Positions 1 to 10,970 of a stretch of DNA of 64,000 nt are shown here, in pieces (the stretch's first letter is position 1; every line of letters starts with the position of its first letter). A model generated the notes under the pieces. The model did not search any database and was not told the DNA's origin. It was given only the letters and a program-made list of their open reading frames with translations. Both the position numbers and the translations under genes were made by a program. The DNA comes from Inonotus obliquus (Eukaryota; Basidiomycota; Agaricomycetes; Hymenochaetales; Hymenochaetaceae): contig JAJHTX010000003.1 of NCBI GenBank assembly GCA_032164295.1, positions 310,001 through 374,000 of the forward strand, read 5' to 3'.

Positions 1-634
1 TATCGGTGACGTTTGATCACAACTGAATAAATCTTACATTCCTTTCGATTATAGTTGCAGCGTCTTCTCTTACCAGAAATTTCCAGTAGGAATATCCCTC
101 GTATCCGAGAATCTCCTTCATCAAAGCCATTACACTGTCCAATTCAAATGTTGTGGTTATTGGCTCCATAAATGAGAGTCCAAGCCACGCGAATGCAAGG
201 AATCGGTGTGGATACAGCATAGATAACCGAGAAAGAGCGACGCAACCCCTTGAAATGGGAGGCAATGGTTATCGTATCGGACTCTACAAGCATATATACC
301 AAAATAGGGTAACACACCAGTCATGGGCAACACCGACCACCATTTCAAGCTTTTCGTTGTCCAGAATATCAACGATATCGCCAGCGATGGAGTTCAAGCG
401 AAATGCCTCAGGGTCCAGAGGGCGAGCCGTATCTCCTGAACCAAGCATGTCTGGAACCAAAGTTCCATATCCTTTCTCTTGTAGGAAATTGACCTGGACA
501 TGCCAATCGAATGAGCTAGAAGGGAATCCATGCAATAATAGGAGTGTCGGATGCTGGGCGCGTGCGGGAGAGTGGTAATAGCTGTAACTAAGACCTCGCT
601 TGACTAGAACGATCTTGTAGAGAGCGGGATCCAT
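1..634 (-). CDS. Epoxide hydrolase-like alpha/beta hydrolase (partial, 3' end outside window)
   Basis: Soluble epoxide hydrolase-type alpha/beta hydrolase that would open an epoxide to a diol. Start codon at 634; exon 1 is 318-634, an intron lies at 249-317 (GTGTGT...CAAG), exon 2 is 38-248, and a GTAAGA donor at 37 leads off the window edge. The oxyanion motif HGFPSSSFDW is near residue 35. Splicing restores HDWG(C)VALSR, the nucleophile elbow in which Asp is the catalytic nucleophile of this family. It continues with a cap-domain-like stretch (EILGYEGYSYWKFL). The catalytic His and the second acid would lie beyond the edge. It sits 213 bp downstream of MT1 on the same strand. A haloalkane dehalogenase or other HDWG hydrolase is possible, but the HGFPxSxxxW/HDWG pair fits epoxide hydrolases best. 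Confidence 0.8.
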
Positions 635-847
635 GATAATGAGACGATGGAGGGTTATTCCGAGTCATCGGATACGAAGATAACGTATCGCCCCATGCTG
701 GGTATGCTTTAGGAGAACTCAAATGGAGCCCGACTGTTCCGTGATGAACCGTAATCGCGTTATAGATGGAGATACTCATCTGATGAATCCACAATTTGAT
801 TCATCTTTGGATGCTCCGGATAGTTGTATCGAAAGCAATTGTCTGGT

Positions 848-2063
848 CTACATTTGCAACAATCTACGGGACCAAGTAAAGTACATGTGAGTTGTCAACG
901 AACGACTTGGATCATTCAATTCTCTAAGCGTTGATTCCGCGATTTCCTTAGTTATACCTTTATCCGCAAAGCGGCTAGGAAAATCACGAAGATTTCGATT
1001 TATGTTCGCCTTCCAAGTTGCACCTAGTCGATTCTCATTTTGATCTGTAATGCAAATATGTCAGAAAATCATTCAAAGGCATGCGCAATACCATACTACC
1101 TTGTGATTTTCCCGACACAGGAATGATGACCCTTCTCACATTGACCTCAGAGAAGTGTCCTGACGAGCGTAGGATGCCCTCCAGATGTCTACCAATGCAT
1201 GGCTCTGCTCCGCGTGATCTCAGCATATTTATCCACGCCCCAGCAAACGAAGCCATTCCTGGACTAGGCGGACCTCCTCCGTCCTGCATTGATTCATCAT
1301 CAGGTTCTTCCACGAGTAGCCAACCCCCTGGCTTAACGAGCTCGATGACGTTTCTCAAAATGTCACGACCATTGGGAAGCTGGAAGCGTGTTGATTCTCA
1401 GTGCTAAAGTCATCAAATAATTAAACTTGCATGCATTATGATAAATCTTGCATGGACGATATCAAATGTTGCCTTCGTGAAAGGAAGTGGTTGAGTAATG
1501 TCGACTCTGGCGAAGTGGATATTCCCGGGCAACGGACTAGGAGTATATTAACAGAGATTTTAATTGAAGATATCAGTGCATCCTCATACCGATCAGGTAA
1601 AGGAGACAAATCTACCGCCAACACCTTAGCATTCGGAAATTGTTCCGCTGCCCGAATAGCCCTATATTTGCGAGAGGATTAGAATGAATACGTCGGTGCA
1701 ACTATGATGCTCACCATGCTCCTGTGCCAGAACTGTTATCTCGGATCAGATGCACTTCCCGACATATACAGTGATATTGCATACCCTAGCTCAAGTATGT
1801 CCTCTGGATTGCAGTCCTCAAGCGGTGCCAAGGAAAGTCGCTGACCGAAATAGTCTGTTATGCCTTCATGAAGCCCATCGAGCCTGGACTTGGGTCAGCC
1901 CGGGTTAAGTCAAGTTAATCGAATGCTTCACCTTTCAGCTTCGGCGGGGGTCCCAGACGCAGGCTATGCCCCACATGTCACCATTGGATAAGATATATAA
2001 ATGGATGAGTCTCACCAGGAACGTGTAAGTAGCCGAGTCTCCAACATCCTGACAGTTAGTCAT
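848..2063 (-). CDS. Class I SAM-dependent methyltransferase MT1 (283 aa, 8 exons)
   Basis: Small-molecule methyltransferase using S-adenosylmethionine. Exons 2016-2063, 1932-1963, 1785-1883, 1715-1732, 1590-1661, 1431-1536, 1100-1379 and 848-1044 sum to 852 nt in one open frame. Motif I is ELGSGTGAW (about residue 60), followed by the acidic motif II LAVDLSPLPDR, the FDIVHARFIIMH segment and LVKPGGWLLVEE (post-motif III). Exon 4 is a micro-exon of 18 nt encoding SGTGAW. The intron at 1380-1430 seems to use a GC donor (CAT|GCAAGT). The C terminus carries a short YFTWSR motif before the stop at 848-850. MT2 at 54882-56116 is a paralogue with identical internal exon sizes (18, 72, 106). Divergent from the carboxylesterase, with 461 bp between the starts. 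The substrate is unknown. Confidence 0.88.
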
Positions 2064-2524
2064 GGAGATAATGATGGATGGCTTCGCCTATGAATGAAGA
2101 CCTATTAATGAAGTTCAGCTGTGGTAGGGACCAAGGAGGAGGATTCGCGGGCGGGTCGGATACAAAAATCCGATGATATCGGAGAAAACCTGCAGGGTTA
2201 CATAATTACTAGATCCCAAATATAGGCATAGGCAAATCACATCGAATCGCTGCCTTTCCAACAGCACCTTTTCACCGTCAGACGACGATTTGAATGAGAG
2301 GTACCGTTTCGTATCTACGGCCGTTTGAGTTTTACGCCCATTCAACCTGGTCGTAGTCCTCTGCCGAATTTCATCCTGACTTGATCGCCAGGGATGACGG
2401 GACATGAAAAGGCTTGTGGAAATTCTGGGTGTCAGAGTGATTATGAGTGTCGGCCCTGAACAATCGTGTGAGTGTGAAATAGTTCCTAGTGATCGACTCT
2501 ACATAAGGCAGCGCAGGAATTATT
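2064..2524. promoter_or_regulatory. Divergent intergenic region between MT1 and the carboxylesterase
   Basis: The region separates the start codons of two divergent genes and must hold both promoters. Short open frames here (for example 2115-2405 minus) match no family and overlap no splice signals. No clear TATA box or operator was identified. Confidence 0.4.
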
Positions 2525-4902
2525 ATGCCCTCTGTCGGGATTGCAACCATGGTTTCCTTTGCTCTCAAGCTCCTGTCGGCCCTCTCGATCTGCATGCATG
2601 CCGCTTCTACGCATGTGAATGCATTGAAAGTCGTTGATCTTGGATATGCGACTTACCAAACGGACGTCAGTCTCACTGAAGGGGTGACTAGCTTCCTTGG
2701 CATTCGATTCGCTGCACCACCGACTGGTAAATATTGGTGTCCTGAAAACTGTCGCACTCTCTCATCATTTTGTACTCAGGAGATTTAAGATTCCGCGCTC
2801 CCCACCAGCCTGAGCCTACTAACGACATTCTGAACGCGACAAATCAGCCGATTCAGTGCCAGCAGGCGTCCATCTTCGGATCCCCGGGACTTTCCACGAG
2901 GAATCCTTTCAGAGAACAAAATCTGTCAAAGAGAGATATTAGCGTGACTGGCCCGGTAAGTGAGGACTGCCTTTTCCTGAAGTAAGTGATTCCTCACCTT
3001 CTGGCATTGGAGTACGACCTGAGTTTCCTAGCGTCCACACTCCGTCGAATTCGACTGAGAATTCCCTTTTACCCGTAATTGTGTATTTCTATAGCGGAGG
3101 GTTAGTCATCTTCTTCTTTCATTATCTACCCCAGAACATAACTTTCCTTTTAGATACGACGGAGGCAATGTCAGCGCATTTCCAGTACAAGACTTTGTCG
3201 AAGAATCGAATCTTGGTGTTGTCGCTGTTCAACCGGCTTATCGACTAGGACTTTTTGGTGAGGCAACAAGAAAAGAATTGCGGAGAAATCTAATTTACCA
3301 TAGGCTTTCTTCCCGGCCAGGCCGTTAAGAACGGTGGAGATTTAAATGCCGGACTACGTGAGCAATAATAGTATTATTTATTCATTTGGTGCACATTATC
3401 TAAACTAGGGCCTCTTGCTCAAAAACAGTTGACCAGCAGTTCGCTTTGCAATGGGTCCAGGATCATGTATGTGATATCTATCCATTAATTTCGTATAGCG
3501 TGGCTAAAGTGTCACAAAATCGGTAAGATTACAAAGTTTGGTGGTGATCCGAACAAGGTTACTATTTGGGGTCAATCTGCGGGTGCGGGCTCAGTCTTAG
3601 AGCATCTTGTGGCACACTCGGGAATGACAGATCCCCCTCTGTTCCGTGCGGCCATAATGAACTCGCCCTTCCTCCCTTTCCACTATCGGTATAACGATTC
3701 TATTCCCGAGGTACGTTTCAGGCACCTTTGAAAATTGCTAAGAAATCGACTTCTGATCATTGAGCAGACATTATACAGAGATGTTGTCTCATTCATCAAG
3801 TATGAGCATACGCTAGTCTTCTTCCGTATTTGAACTGAACATTTCAACTAGCTGCTCCGATGCACCTGATACTTTGACCTGCCTCCGTGGGATAGATGCA
3901 TCGGATCTCTTGGATGCTGGTACGGCTGTAGGATCTAATAATTTCTTGGAGACATACACTTTCGTCCCTGTGGTCGACGGAAGCCTAATAGTCGAACGTC
4001 CCGTTGAGACTCTAAGTCGTGGGTGTGTGAATGGAGTGAGCAGAAAATCTTCCGCTTATCCTGTCCTCTCACCACTGTTAATCTTACACGTAGGAAGTCG
4101 CTTTGATAACGACGAATAGTCACGAGGGAACCTTCTTCGTCAATGGGACGACGTTGAATGATGCGAACTTCACGTTGACAAACTACATTATACAATTATT
4201 TCCACGCATCAGTCAAACTTTGGCTCAGAAAACGGCAGAGATATATTCCAGCTTTGAATTTACGACGGTTTCAGATCAGGCAGGCGCTGTCTATGGTGAA
4301 AGTAAGTGCAGAAACTATCGAGCTACAATGACTAAGGATTGGTTCGTGGAAAGGTATTATAGTTTGTCCCGCTTACTATGTCCTTGATGCCTTTGCTGGC
4401 GACGGATGGAAGGTTAGTTCTTACCTTGTATTGCTAGATTACAACTCACAAGAAACATCATTCAAGGGGGAGTTTGCCATCGAACCAGGCCTTCACGCCT
4501 TGGACCTGTCCTATGAGTTTCTTACGTTCGTGATTTCGTCTTCCACCTTCCGCGATAGTATTCAAGTGTAACCTTCAGGTTCGCAATACCGCCAACCTTC
4601 AATAATTCGTTATTCCAGAAAGCCTACGCCCAGTCCTTCCTCTCTTTCTCCATATCATTGGACCCCAACAATCACATAGATCCGTCGGACATAAAGCCAG
4701 CGTGGCCGACTTGGTCAAATGGACGTCCCGAGATGCTCTTCAACAAGACTGAGGCCGACGTTCCGATAGTGGAGATAACAAGGACAGATCTGGGACTTCT
4801 GGAGCGCTGTCGGTGAGTTGTCTATTGAAGTAATATATTACGAAAATTATAATGTTCGTTCTCAGCTGGTGGAGGAGTATTTCAAATATAACTTCTCAAT
4901 AG
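2525..4902 (+). CDS. Secreted type B carboxylesterase/lipase (548 aa, 14 exons)
   Basis: Carboxylesterase of the cholinesterase/lipase type B family, hydrolysing carboxylic esters outside the cell. Exons 2525-2726, 2780-2981, 3032-3100, 3154-3257, 3304-3357, 3429-3466, 3528-3710, 3768-3799, 3852-4026, 4094-4301, 4363-4412, 4467-4525, 4579-4812 and 4866-4902 total 1647 nt in an unbroken frame. A hydrophobic signal peptide follows the second Met at 2549 ([20 protein letters not shown]), so the start is 2525 or 2549. Family marks are [16 protein letters not shown], the SEDCLFLN motif, the serine elbow WGQSAGAGS (GESAG variant), the acid in NSHEGTFF and the His in [11 protein letters not shown]. 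Several NxS/T sites fit secretion. It may add or remove an acyl group on the cluster product, or be an unrelated degradative esterase. Confidence 0.88.
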
Positions 4903-5227
4903 GAGAGGTATTCCCATTTGTTTATCCCGGTCTCTTCGCGATGGCCGCATATAACTACGGCGGACTTACTGGTGCTGATATTGGACAATTTAATTTCTCA
5001 ATTTCCATAAGGACTCACAATGACGCTTCTCTTACGATTAATGAATACTTCATCAATAATGATAACTGATGGTCCTCATGACTCCTACAACGGCATCAAA
5101 GCGGTACGATTTGTAACGGTTTGTTATGTGAGTCCAGCTGTGTCACAATTTCAAGCGTTTGCCACTCCCATAGAATTACGTACATCTCTGGCTATGATCT
5201 GACTAGCATACTATATGACCAAGCCAA
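4903..5227. other. Intergenic, convergent 3' ends
   Basis: Lies between the convergent stops of the carboxylesterase (+) and the HSL-type hydrolase (-). Open frames here overlap the esterase tail out of frame. I see no gene. Confidence 0.5.
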
Positions 5228-6626
5228 TTACGATTCTCCACTCAACAGCCATTCCAAGGCAGACTCTGCATCCTCTTCGAATTTGTGGGATGCTTTCAAT
5301 TTTGGGTACGCCAGATGAAACCCATGCGGCAGTCCAGGATACCTGAGTTTAATTCAGCTGCGTGAATAATGATCTGGGACGGGTTTCTAGGCGTACACGA
5401 ATAGTTTGGTCTTGACTCCGGAATCTCTCAATAGTTTTTCGTACAGGAGTCCTTCGTCCCGTAAAGGATCTAGTCCTGCTACCTGAATAACTGTAGGAGG
5501 GAGTCCCTCGTGTGATAAGAGAAGTGGGGATGCCTCAGGATCGTGTGTTGGAGCACGTAAGGTATTATCTCGAAAAGTGTTTGAGTATGTAAATTTGCGC
5601 GCTGATGAAAAAATGGGGGGAGGACACATACCATACATTTGAAAAACCATATCTCGAGTCAGGATAGTCATCTTCTTGTATTTCTCTTCCACATTTATGG
5701 ATAGGAGTTCGGACTTGTATCTTTTCCTACATAGTCAGCTTTCGTTATGTCTGAATAAAATTTCTACTTACCTTTCCGGATATGCCTCGGGATTGCAAAC
5801 GGGAGGAATTTGTAATATCTGACCCGTTAAGCGTCTCCCTTCAAAACATGGATCATCGCGCACGCGATGCGCGATAGTCGCAGCAATGTTAGCACCTGCA
5901 GAGGTGCCACCAATTATGAAACCTTTCGCGGGATCCACACCAAGCTTGTGAAAGTTGTCGGCAACCTAGAGTAAACATCTTAATATACATAAAGTGCTAT
6001 CTTTTGAAGGACGAACGTACCCATCGCAAACTATCATAGCAGTCGTCGAGTGAAACAGGAAACCCATTCTCCGGCCCCTTCCTAGAGGAGGAAAGCGAGT
6101 TTTCAAGGAGGCGCGTGTTGACCAATGCAGAATACACACCTATACTCCAACATTGCAATAGATACTTTATATTTCACACACGCAATGCGTAGTCTGAAGT
6201 CATCGAAACCAATGTTGCCTGCGCTGAAGCCTTGCGGAGATATTAGCATATGAAAGCATTGCCTTGATAAGTAGGAGTACCTCCTCCATGAATCCATACG
6301 AGACACGGAAGTGACTCTTGTCCCTCACTAAGAGAAGGCCTAACCGTCCTCACCAAAGTAGTTGCGCCATCAGGGTGTGCTATCTGCTCATCAACGACGC
6401 GATATTGTTCCTCTGGACATATCGTTATAATAGGAGTAGGCTAATCACTGGCTCACGTACCATTCGGCAGATGCGGACGGAAACGTTCTTGAATAGATGT
6501 CACGAACAACTTGTCCACGATGTTCCTCACGACCTCTATATCTTTCGATGGCGGTCTGTATGGAATGCTGTTGAAGAGATCTTCATATTCAGCGTCGGGA
6601 GTTGAGAGGTGTGCGTTTTGCGACAT
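5228..6626 (-). CDS. HSL-family alpha/beta hydrolase (362 aa, 7 exons)
   Basis: Hormone-sensitive-lipase type esterase (alpha/beta hydrolase fold 3), probably cytosolic. Exons 6461-6626, 6281-6412, 6140-6230, 6021-6081, 5772-5965, 5397-5726 and 5228-5342 total 1089 nt in frame. The start MSQNAHLSTPDAEYEDL is preceded by an in-frame stop and matches family N termini. Domains in order: oxyanion motif IHGGGFSAG (about residue 97), EYRKGPENGFPVSLDDCYDSLRW, the serine elbow GGTSAGANIAA, the acid in VAGLDPLRDEG and the His in GLPHGFHLAYP. The usual EYRLAPE is replaced by EYRKGPE. A 30-nt GT..AG stretch at 5602-5631 is in frame and was kept as coding because it is too short for an intron. Divergent from the DUF6534-like gene. 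Confidence 0.88.
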
Positions 6627-7135
6627 GTTGCCTCGACCACAGAACTTGAGTTGGGCGGGTTATCAGAGGGGATCCAGACGGTAAGGCTTGTTAGCAAAGG
6701 GCAGTCAGGACCGCGGCAAGTTCCGTGGTGCAATGGCCGGGCATTCATACCACCCTTTAGCATCCGGCAATGGCGGACTTGTTCATGCCAAATCGATTGG
6801 AAAATGAACGAAGCAACGATCTGCAAACTTATTGTTAGCTCACTACCACATCTGATACTCCACGGAATTGGAATATCGCTTAGGTCCCGCCCTCTCCCAT
6901 CATGACAGAGAAGTGTTGTTTTGTTGATGGAGATGAGCGGTAGGCACGGAAGTTGGGAACTGACTAGGTTTGGAATCAGCACTCACGCTGTGGGTCAAGA
7001 TGAGACCTAAAACGTTGCATAGCATCCGACAAAGTTATAAACATCTATCTGTGCAGAACTCCATGATCCTACCAGAAGCGGTCCGTACCAATTGTCTCGC
7101 CTTGCCATTCTTCTTCGCCAGTTGTATCGTCCACC
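6627..7135. promoter_or_regulatory. Divergent intergenic region (HSL hydrolase / DUF6534-like gene)
   Basis: About 510 bp between the start codons of two divergent genes. Open frames here (6536-6982 minus) read through the HSL start in a wrong frame. No distinct promoter motif recognised. Confidence 0.35.
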
Positions 7136-9162
7136 ATGGCTGAGCCTATCCCGGAGAATCCAATTATTGTCGATCTTAGCCTGACCTACGGATGCATCCT
7201 CATTGGGGTTCTTCTCTCATGCGCTTTTTGGGGCATAACGACGCTGCAGGCGTGAGTTCATCACCTTGTTTGTGTGTCGCCACGTCTGAAACGATATTTT
7301 GTCAGGTTTTTATATTTCTCACGGTACGGATATGGATATCTAACTCGTTTGTTGCATTCCATTGACACTCCTAACCAGCTATCGCTCCGAGTCAGACGGC
7401 TGGAAGAGAACTGCGCTTGTGAGTTGACCGGAAGCCAAATATTTGGCTGATGCTGATGAAATTCTGTATATAGATTGTCTTCCTCTGGTATGCTCCGAGT
7501 CTCTTGGGGATCTTGCATTTATGATCTAATAGGTGCCTCATTACATTATAGGCTCATTAATACCGCAAATGAGGTGTTGGTCATTCAAGCCAGTAAGATA
7601 CCTTTGTGATCACCATGTCGAAGCATATAAGTAATGCTTTTGCCACCTCAGTATGGTTAACTTTGATTCCCCGGTTTGGTAGCATCGCGAGCCTCGGAGA
7701 GACACGACCGTGAGCCAATGCTTGTTCGCTATGCATATTCCTTCTCACCAACGCCGAAATCCTTTCAAACAGCACCCTTATGGTTCGTAACTTCTTCAAT
7801 TCATAGTGTCTTTAGCCTTCTAACCTAGGTTGAATCAGCATCACGGATGGGTAGCAGTGAGAATAGTCGTTTTCTGAGATATCTTCGTGACCTGATCGAT
7901 TCTTAGCAACTTGTTGCGCTATCAGTTCAACTTTTCTTCATCCATAGGATTTACTTGTGTGAGCACGAAGCACCCGATGTATTAGGATACATGCTGAACT
8001 CGAGCATTACTAGTCAACGGAAAGAAATGGATCGTTCCACTCATTCTGGTAATGTGGTTAGGTAATATTGTCCTAGCAATTGATAGCTTACGATTCACCG
8101 CAGGTTGTGCTTTCAGTCTATCAATTAGGTCAGTAAGGAAAAATCAGCATATTCGGTTCACTGAAGAAGTGTCTCTATTCACGCTTGATAATAGTCATCA
8201 TCATTCGTATGTGATCTGTACCGTTGTAATGTTGCTTCCCACTGACATCGAATTTCAAGCTTATGATGTTTATGTGTAAGTGACGGACTACCTCAGGATG
8301 TCAAGCTTCACCTTACAATTTTGGACGAAAGATATGGTGCTGGTGCAACAATGAACACACTAGAAAGCAACAAAGCCATTGTGAGCAAACATAGGAGAGA
8401 GTCATGAGATCATTTCTAATCATCTAAACAAAGGCAATGGTTTTGGCATTACGCTCAGGCACCGCAGCTGATGACATCCTGATCGCGGGTTGCATGATGT
8501 ACTACGTGCTCCAGCAAGGCAGATCAGAATATCAAGAGTAATACATTTATCTTCTCCGGCATTCTCTGAGCTCAGTTGATTCTCCTAGCACTCGACGTGT
8601 CGTCTTCAGGCTCCTCGTAGTGACAGCTAACACCGGATTCTGGACTGCAGTTTTTGCCCTTGTCGAGCTCTGCCTCGTGAGTCACTTCCTAAATTTATCG
8701 ATAATGGGCTTAACCCTTGCGTATAGGTTGCGAAATTCCCAACTGGGCTTCAATTCATGGTTGTGGAGGGTCCCCTTTGCTCCTTGTATCTCAGCGCTCT
8801 TCTCGCATGCCTTAATACCAGACAATACATCAGGGAAGGAAGAGCCAATGGGGCTTCTTGGGGTGAGACGCCATATGGTTTGGCTGTGAAAGCTGGATCC
8901 CGGGGAGATGCGCCTCTTCTGTTAAGGTCATTTGAAAGTACCAACCAAACAGGAAATGGAACGGTAATGTTCCTTTCAGCATTTAAGACGCAACTCTACT
9001 GACGAAGATCAGGACACAACGGCCACGATGGTTAAGATCGACACCTCGGTCTACAATGAAACCGATTACTCATATAAGCAGACTCAGGTACTATTATCCG
9101 ATTCATCCAGACTGGATACCTTTCTGAAACAACTGCAGGAATCTAGAAATCACCAGGTGTAA
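7136..9162 (+). CDS. Multi-TM membrane protein, DUF6534-like
   Basis: Basidiomycete integral membrane protein of the type usually annotated DUF6534; biochemical role unknown. The start MAEPIPENPIIVDLS opens into TM1 (LTYGCILIGVLLSCAFWG). Spliced exons then give AFLYFSRYRSESDGWKRTAL, IVFLWLINTANEVLVIQA, QLVALSVQLFFIHRIYL, FNGKKWIVPLILVMWLG, the diagnostic SGTAADDILIAGCMMYYVLQ, TRRVVFRLLVVTANTGFW and the final TM with LACLNTRQYIRE. The C-terminal tail is hydrophilic and ends ESRNHQV at 9160-9162. Junctions around 7720-7910 and 8150-8340 are not settled, so I cannot exclude a small lesion there. Frequent near fungal metabolite clusters, but not proven to take part. Confidence 0.72.
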
Positions 9163-9698
9163 CGAGAGTGCGACTGGAAGAATTATGTATCCAAGAACCG
9201 TTAGTTTTCCCGTGTCACTCTTCAATGAACGACGGGAATTCCGCATTCATTCGATAATTATTTGTTATTCTTCTCAGACTCAGTAGGATACTTACAGCTA
9301 TATTATTCTGAAGACAGAATGGTGTTTTGATGCGTGGAGGCAAACTTCGTAATTAAATATCGAGTGCAGTGTACGTGACAAGGGAATGTGCAAAAACTCG
9401 AAATATTACATAAGAGAAAGTGATCTATGTGGGAATAAATTACATCATCGATCAGACCCTGTGAGCAACATCGCCTCGAATATACCCATCCATTCGTCTC
9501 GTTCTTCGACTTCAATATCTTCCAGGTTGATGCACAAACTCGAGAATGGACATGATCCTGACCTTTCTGAGCTGCACTTTCTCGGGACAGTCTCGTGCTC
9601 CTCATGAATCACGATCATGATATTTATATCGTCAATCTACCTTCTATGTAACTCGGTTTTCTTTTTATAAGCAAGTAGCCACCATCCCCCAACCAGAC
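9163..9698. other. Intergenic with upstream region of alpha/beta hydrolase
   Basis: No supported gene. A T-rich tract followed by TTTTTATAAGCAAG at about 9660-9675, some 25-35 bp before the ATG at 9699, may be a TATA-type core promoter for the next gene. Confidence 0.3.
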
Positions 9699-10970
9699 AT
9701 GCGCATCTTCTCTCGTCTTAGGCAAGGATCCCGTTCTCGTTCTCGTCCTCAAGGTCCTGCGTCTCATACAAGCCCAACCATGAATACGATCGCAATCGAT
9801 GAGAAGGGTACCCAGTTCTCTTACCTGGACAGCGGTGCTCCTGCTCAGGGTGCCTCATATGCTACCATAGTCGCAGTACATGGGATGGGATTTGCAGCAG
9901 GTGCGATGCCTACTTTGTCGTCACCTTGCACCCGCTAACCTTCGTCTTGTCCACTAGGTGTTTTCAAAAGGGTCATAGCACAGTCGCCCAAGTCAAACAT
10001 TCGTTTCATCGCCGTTGTACGCCGCGGTTACCCAGGCTCTACGCCGTTCTCCGAGGCAGAGGCTGCGGCAGGCACTTCTGGCACGGACGATGAAAAGATG
10101 GCTTATGTCAACGCACGCGGACTCGAACTCGCCGTGCTTGTCGATAAGCTCATCCAGGGACTGAAACTGTGTCCAATCTCGGAGAACGGGGAAGGCGGAG
10201 TTGCAGTACTTGGATGGTCGAGCGGCAATACTTGGTCTATTTCTTGCATTGCAAATATGGACCAGCTTGCTCCCGAATCGCGGGCTCGTATGACGGCTCA
10301 TATCCGTGCACACATCATTTATGGTTTGTGAAGTTTATTCTTTTTCTTGAAGAGAGCGTCGAGTGAAAGTGTTTGCTCTTAGATCCTCCATCGGTCTGTC
10401 TTGGCCTCCCGCTGCCGCCGAAGTTATGGTCTCCCCTCATAGACACCACTCTTCCTGAGGATAAACGAGTTTCGTTTTACACTCCGTGGATTACGGCTTA
10501 CTTCGATCATGGCGATTTGTCGACTCGAAACATCGATGAGATCAATTATTATTGCCCTAATGTACGTCGGGCACCGTCCATTTACAATATGTCTACGGAC
10601 GACTTGAAGGAGTTCCTTGTTGAAAGTGCTACCTGGCCCGAGTCTGCGCTTATGGTCGCCACTCAGTCTCAAGAAAATTCAATCTATCGCAAGGCATGTT
10701 ACAGCAAAATCATTAAAGACCTGCTACCGAAGATGAAGACGTCGGTCCTAGTGGGCGAAGCGACGAGTTCCTTTGCGTTGAACGGGATGTTCTCCATGCA
10801 AGATGACAACGAGAAGGAAAGTGGAGAGCTACAATTCGATTTAGTCCCCGATGCTAATCATTTTGTAAGTGTGATACCCTTGTTCTCTTTCAACGCAGCT
10901 CATCTTGTCGCCTTAGATGCACTGGGACGAGCCAGAGAAAGCTCTGAAAGCTTATGCGCGGGTACTCTAA
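9699..10970 (+). CDS. Alpha/beta hydrolase (367 aa, 4 exons)
   Basis: Alpha/beta-fold hydrolase of unknown substrate. Exons 9699-9900, 9958-10323, 10383-10864 and 10917-10970 total 1104 nt in frame. The N terminus is Arg/Ser-rich (SRLRQGSRSRSRPQG), and a second Met at 9780 (MNTIAIDEKGTQFSYLDSG) may be the real start, since the core begins there. Visible motifs are the VAVHGMGFAA oxyanion region, VVRRGYPGSTP, the nucleophile elbow GWSSGN (about residue 160) and a late His in HFMHWDEPEKAL. No signal peptide. It resembles the many fungal AB-hydrolase-1 proteins found in metabolite clusters and could hydrolyse an ester or lactone, but the sequence does not fix the reaction. Confidence 0.8.

Noticed and set aside
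5602..5631. Possible intron GTATGT...CATCAG in the HSL hydrolase
   Set aside because: Only 30 nt, below the 45-70 nt seen for every other intron here, and the stretch is in frame without a stop; kept as coding.
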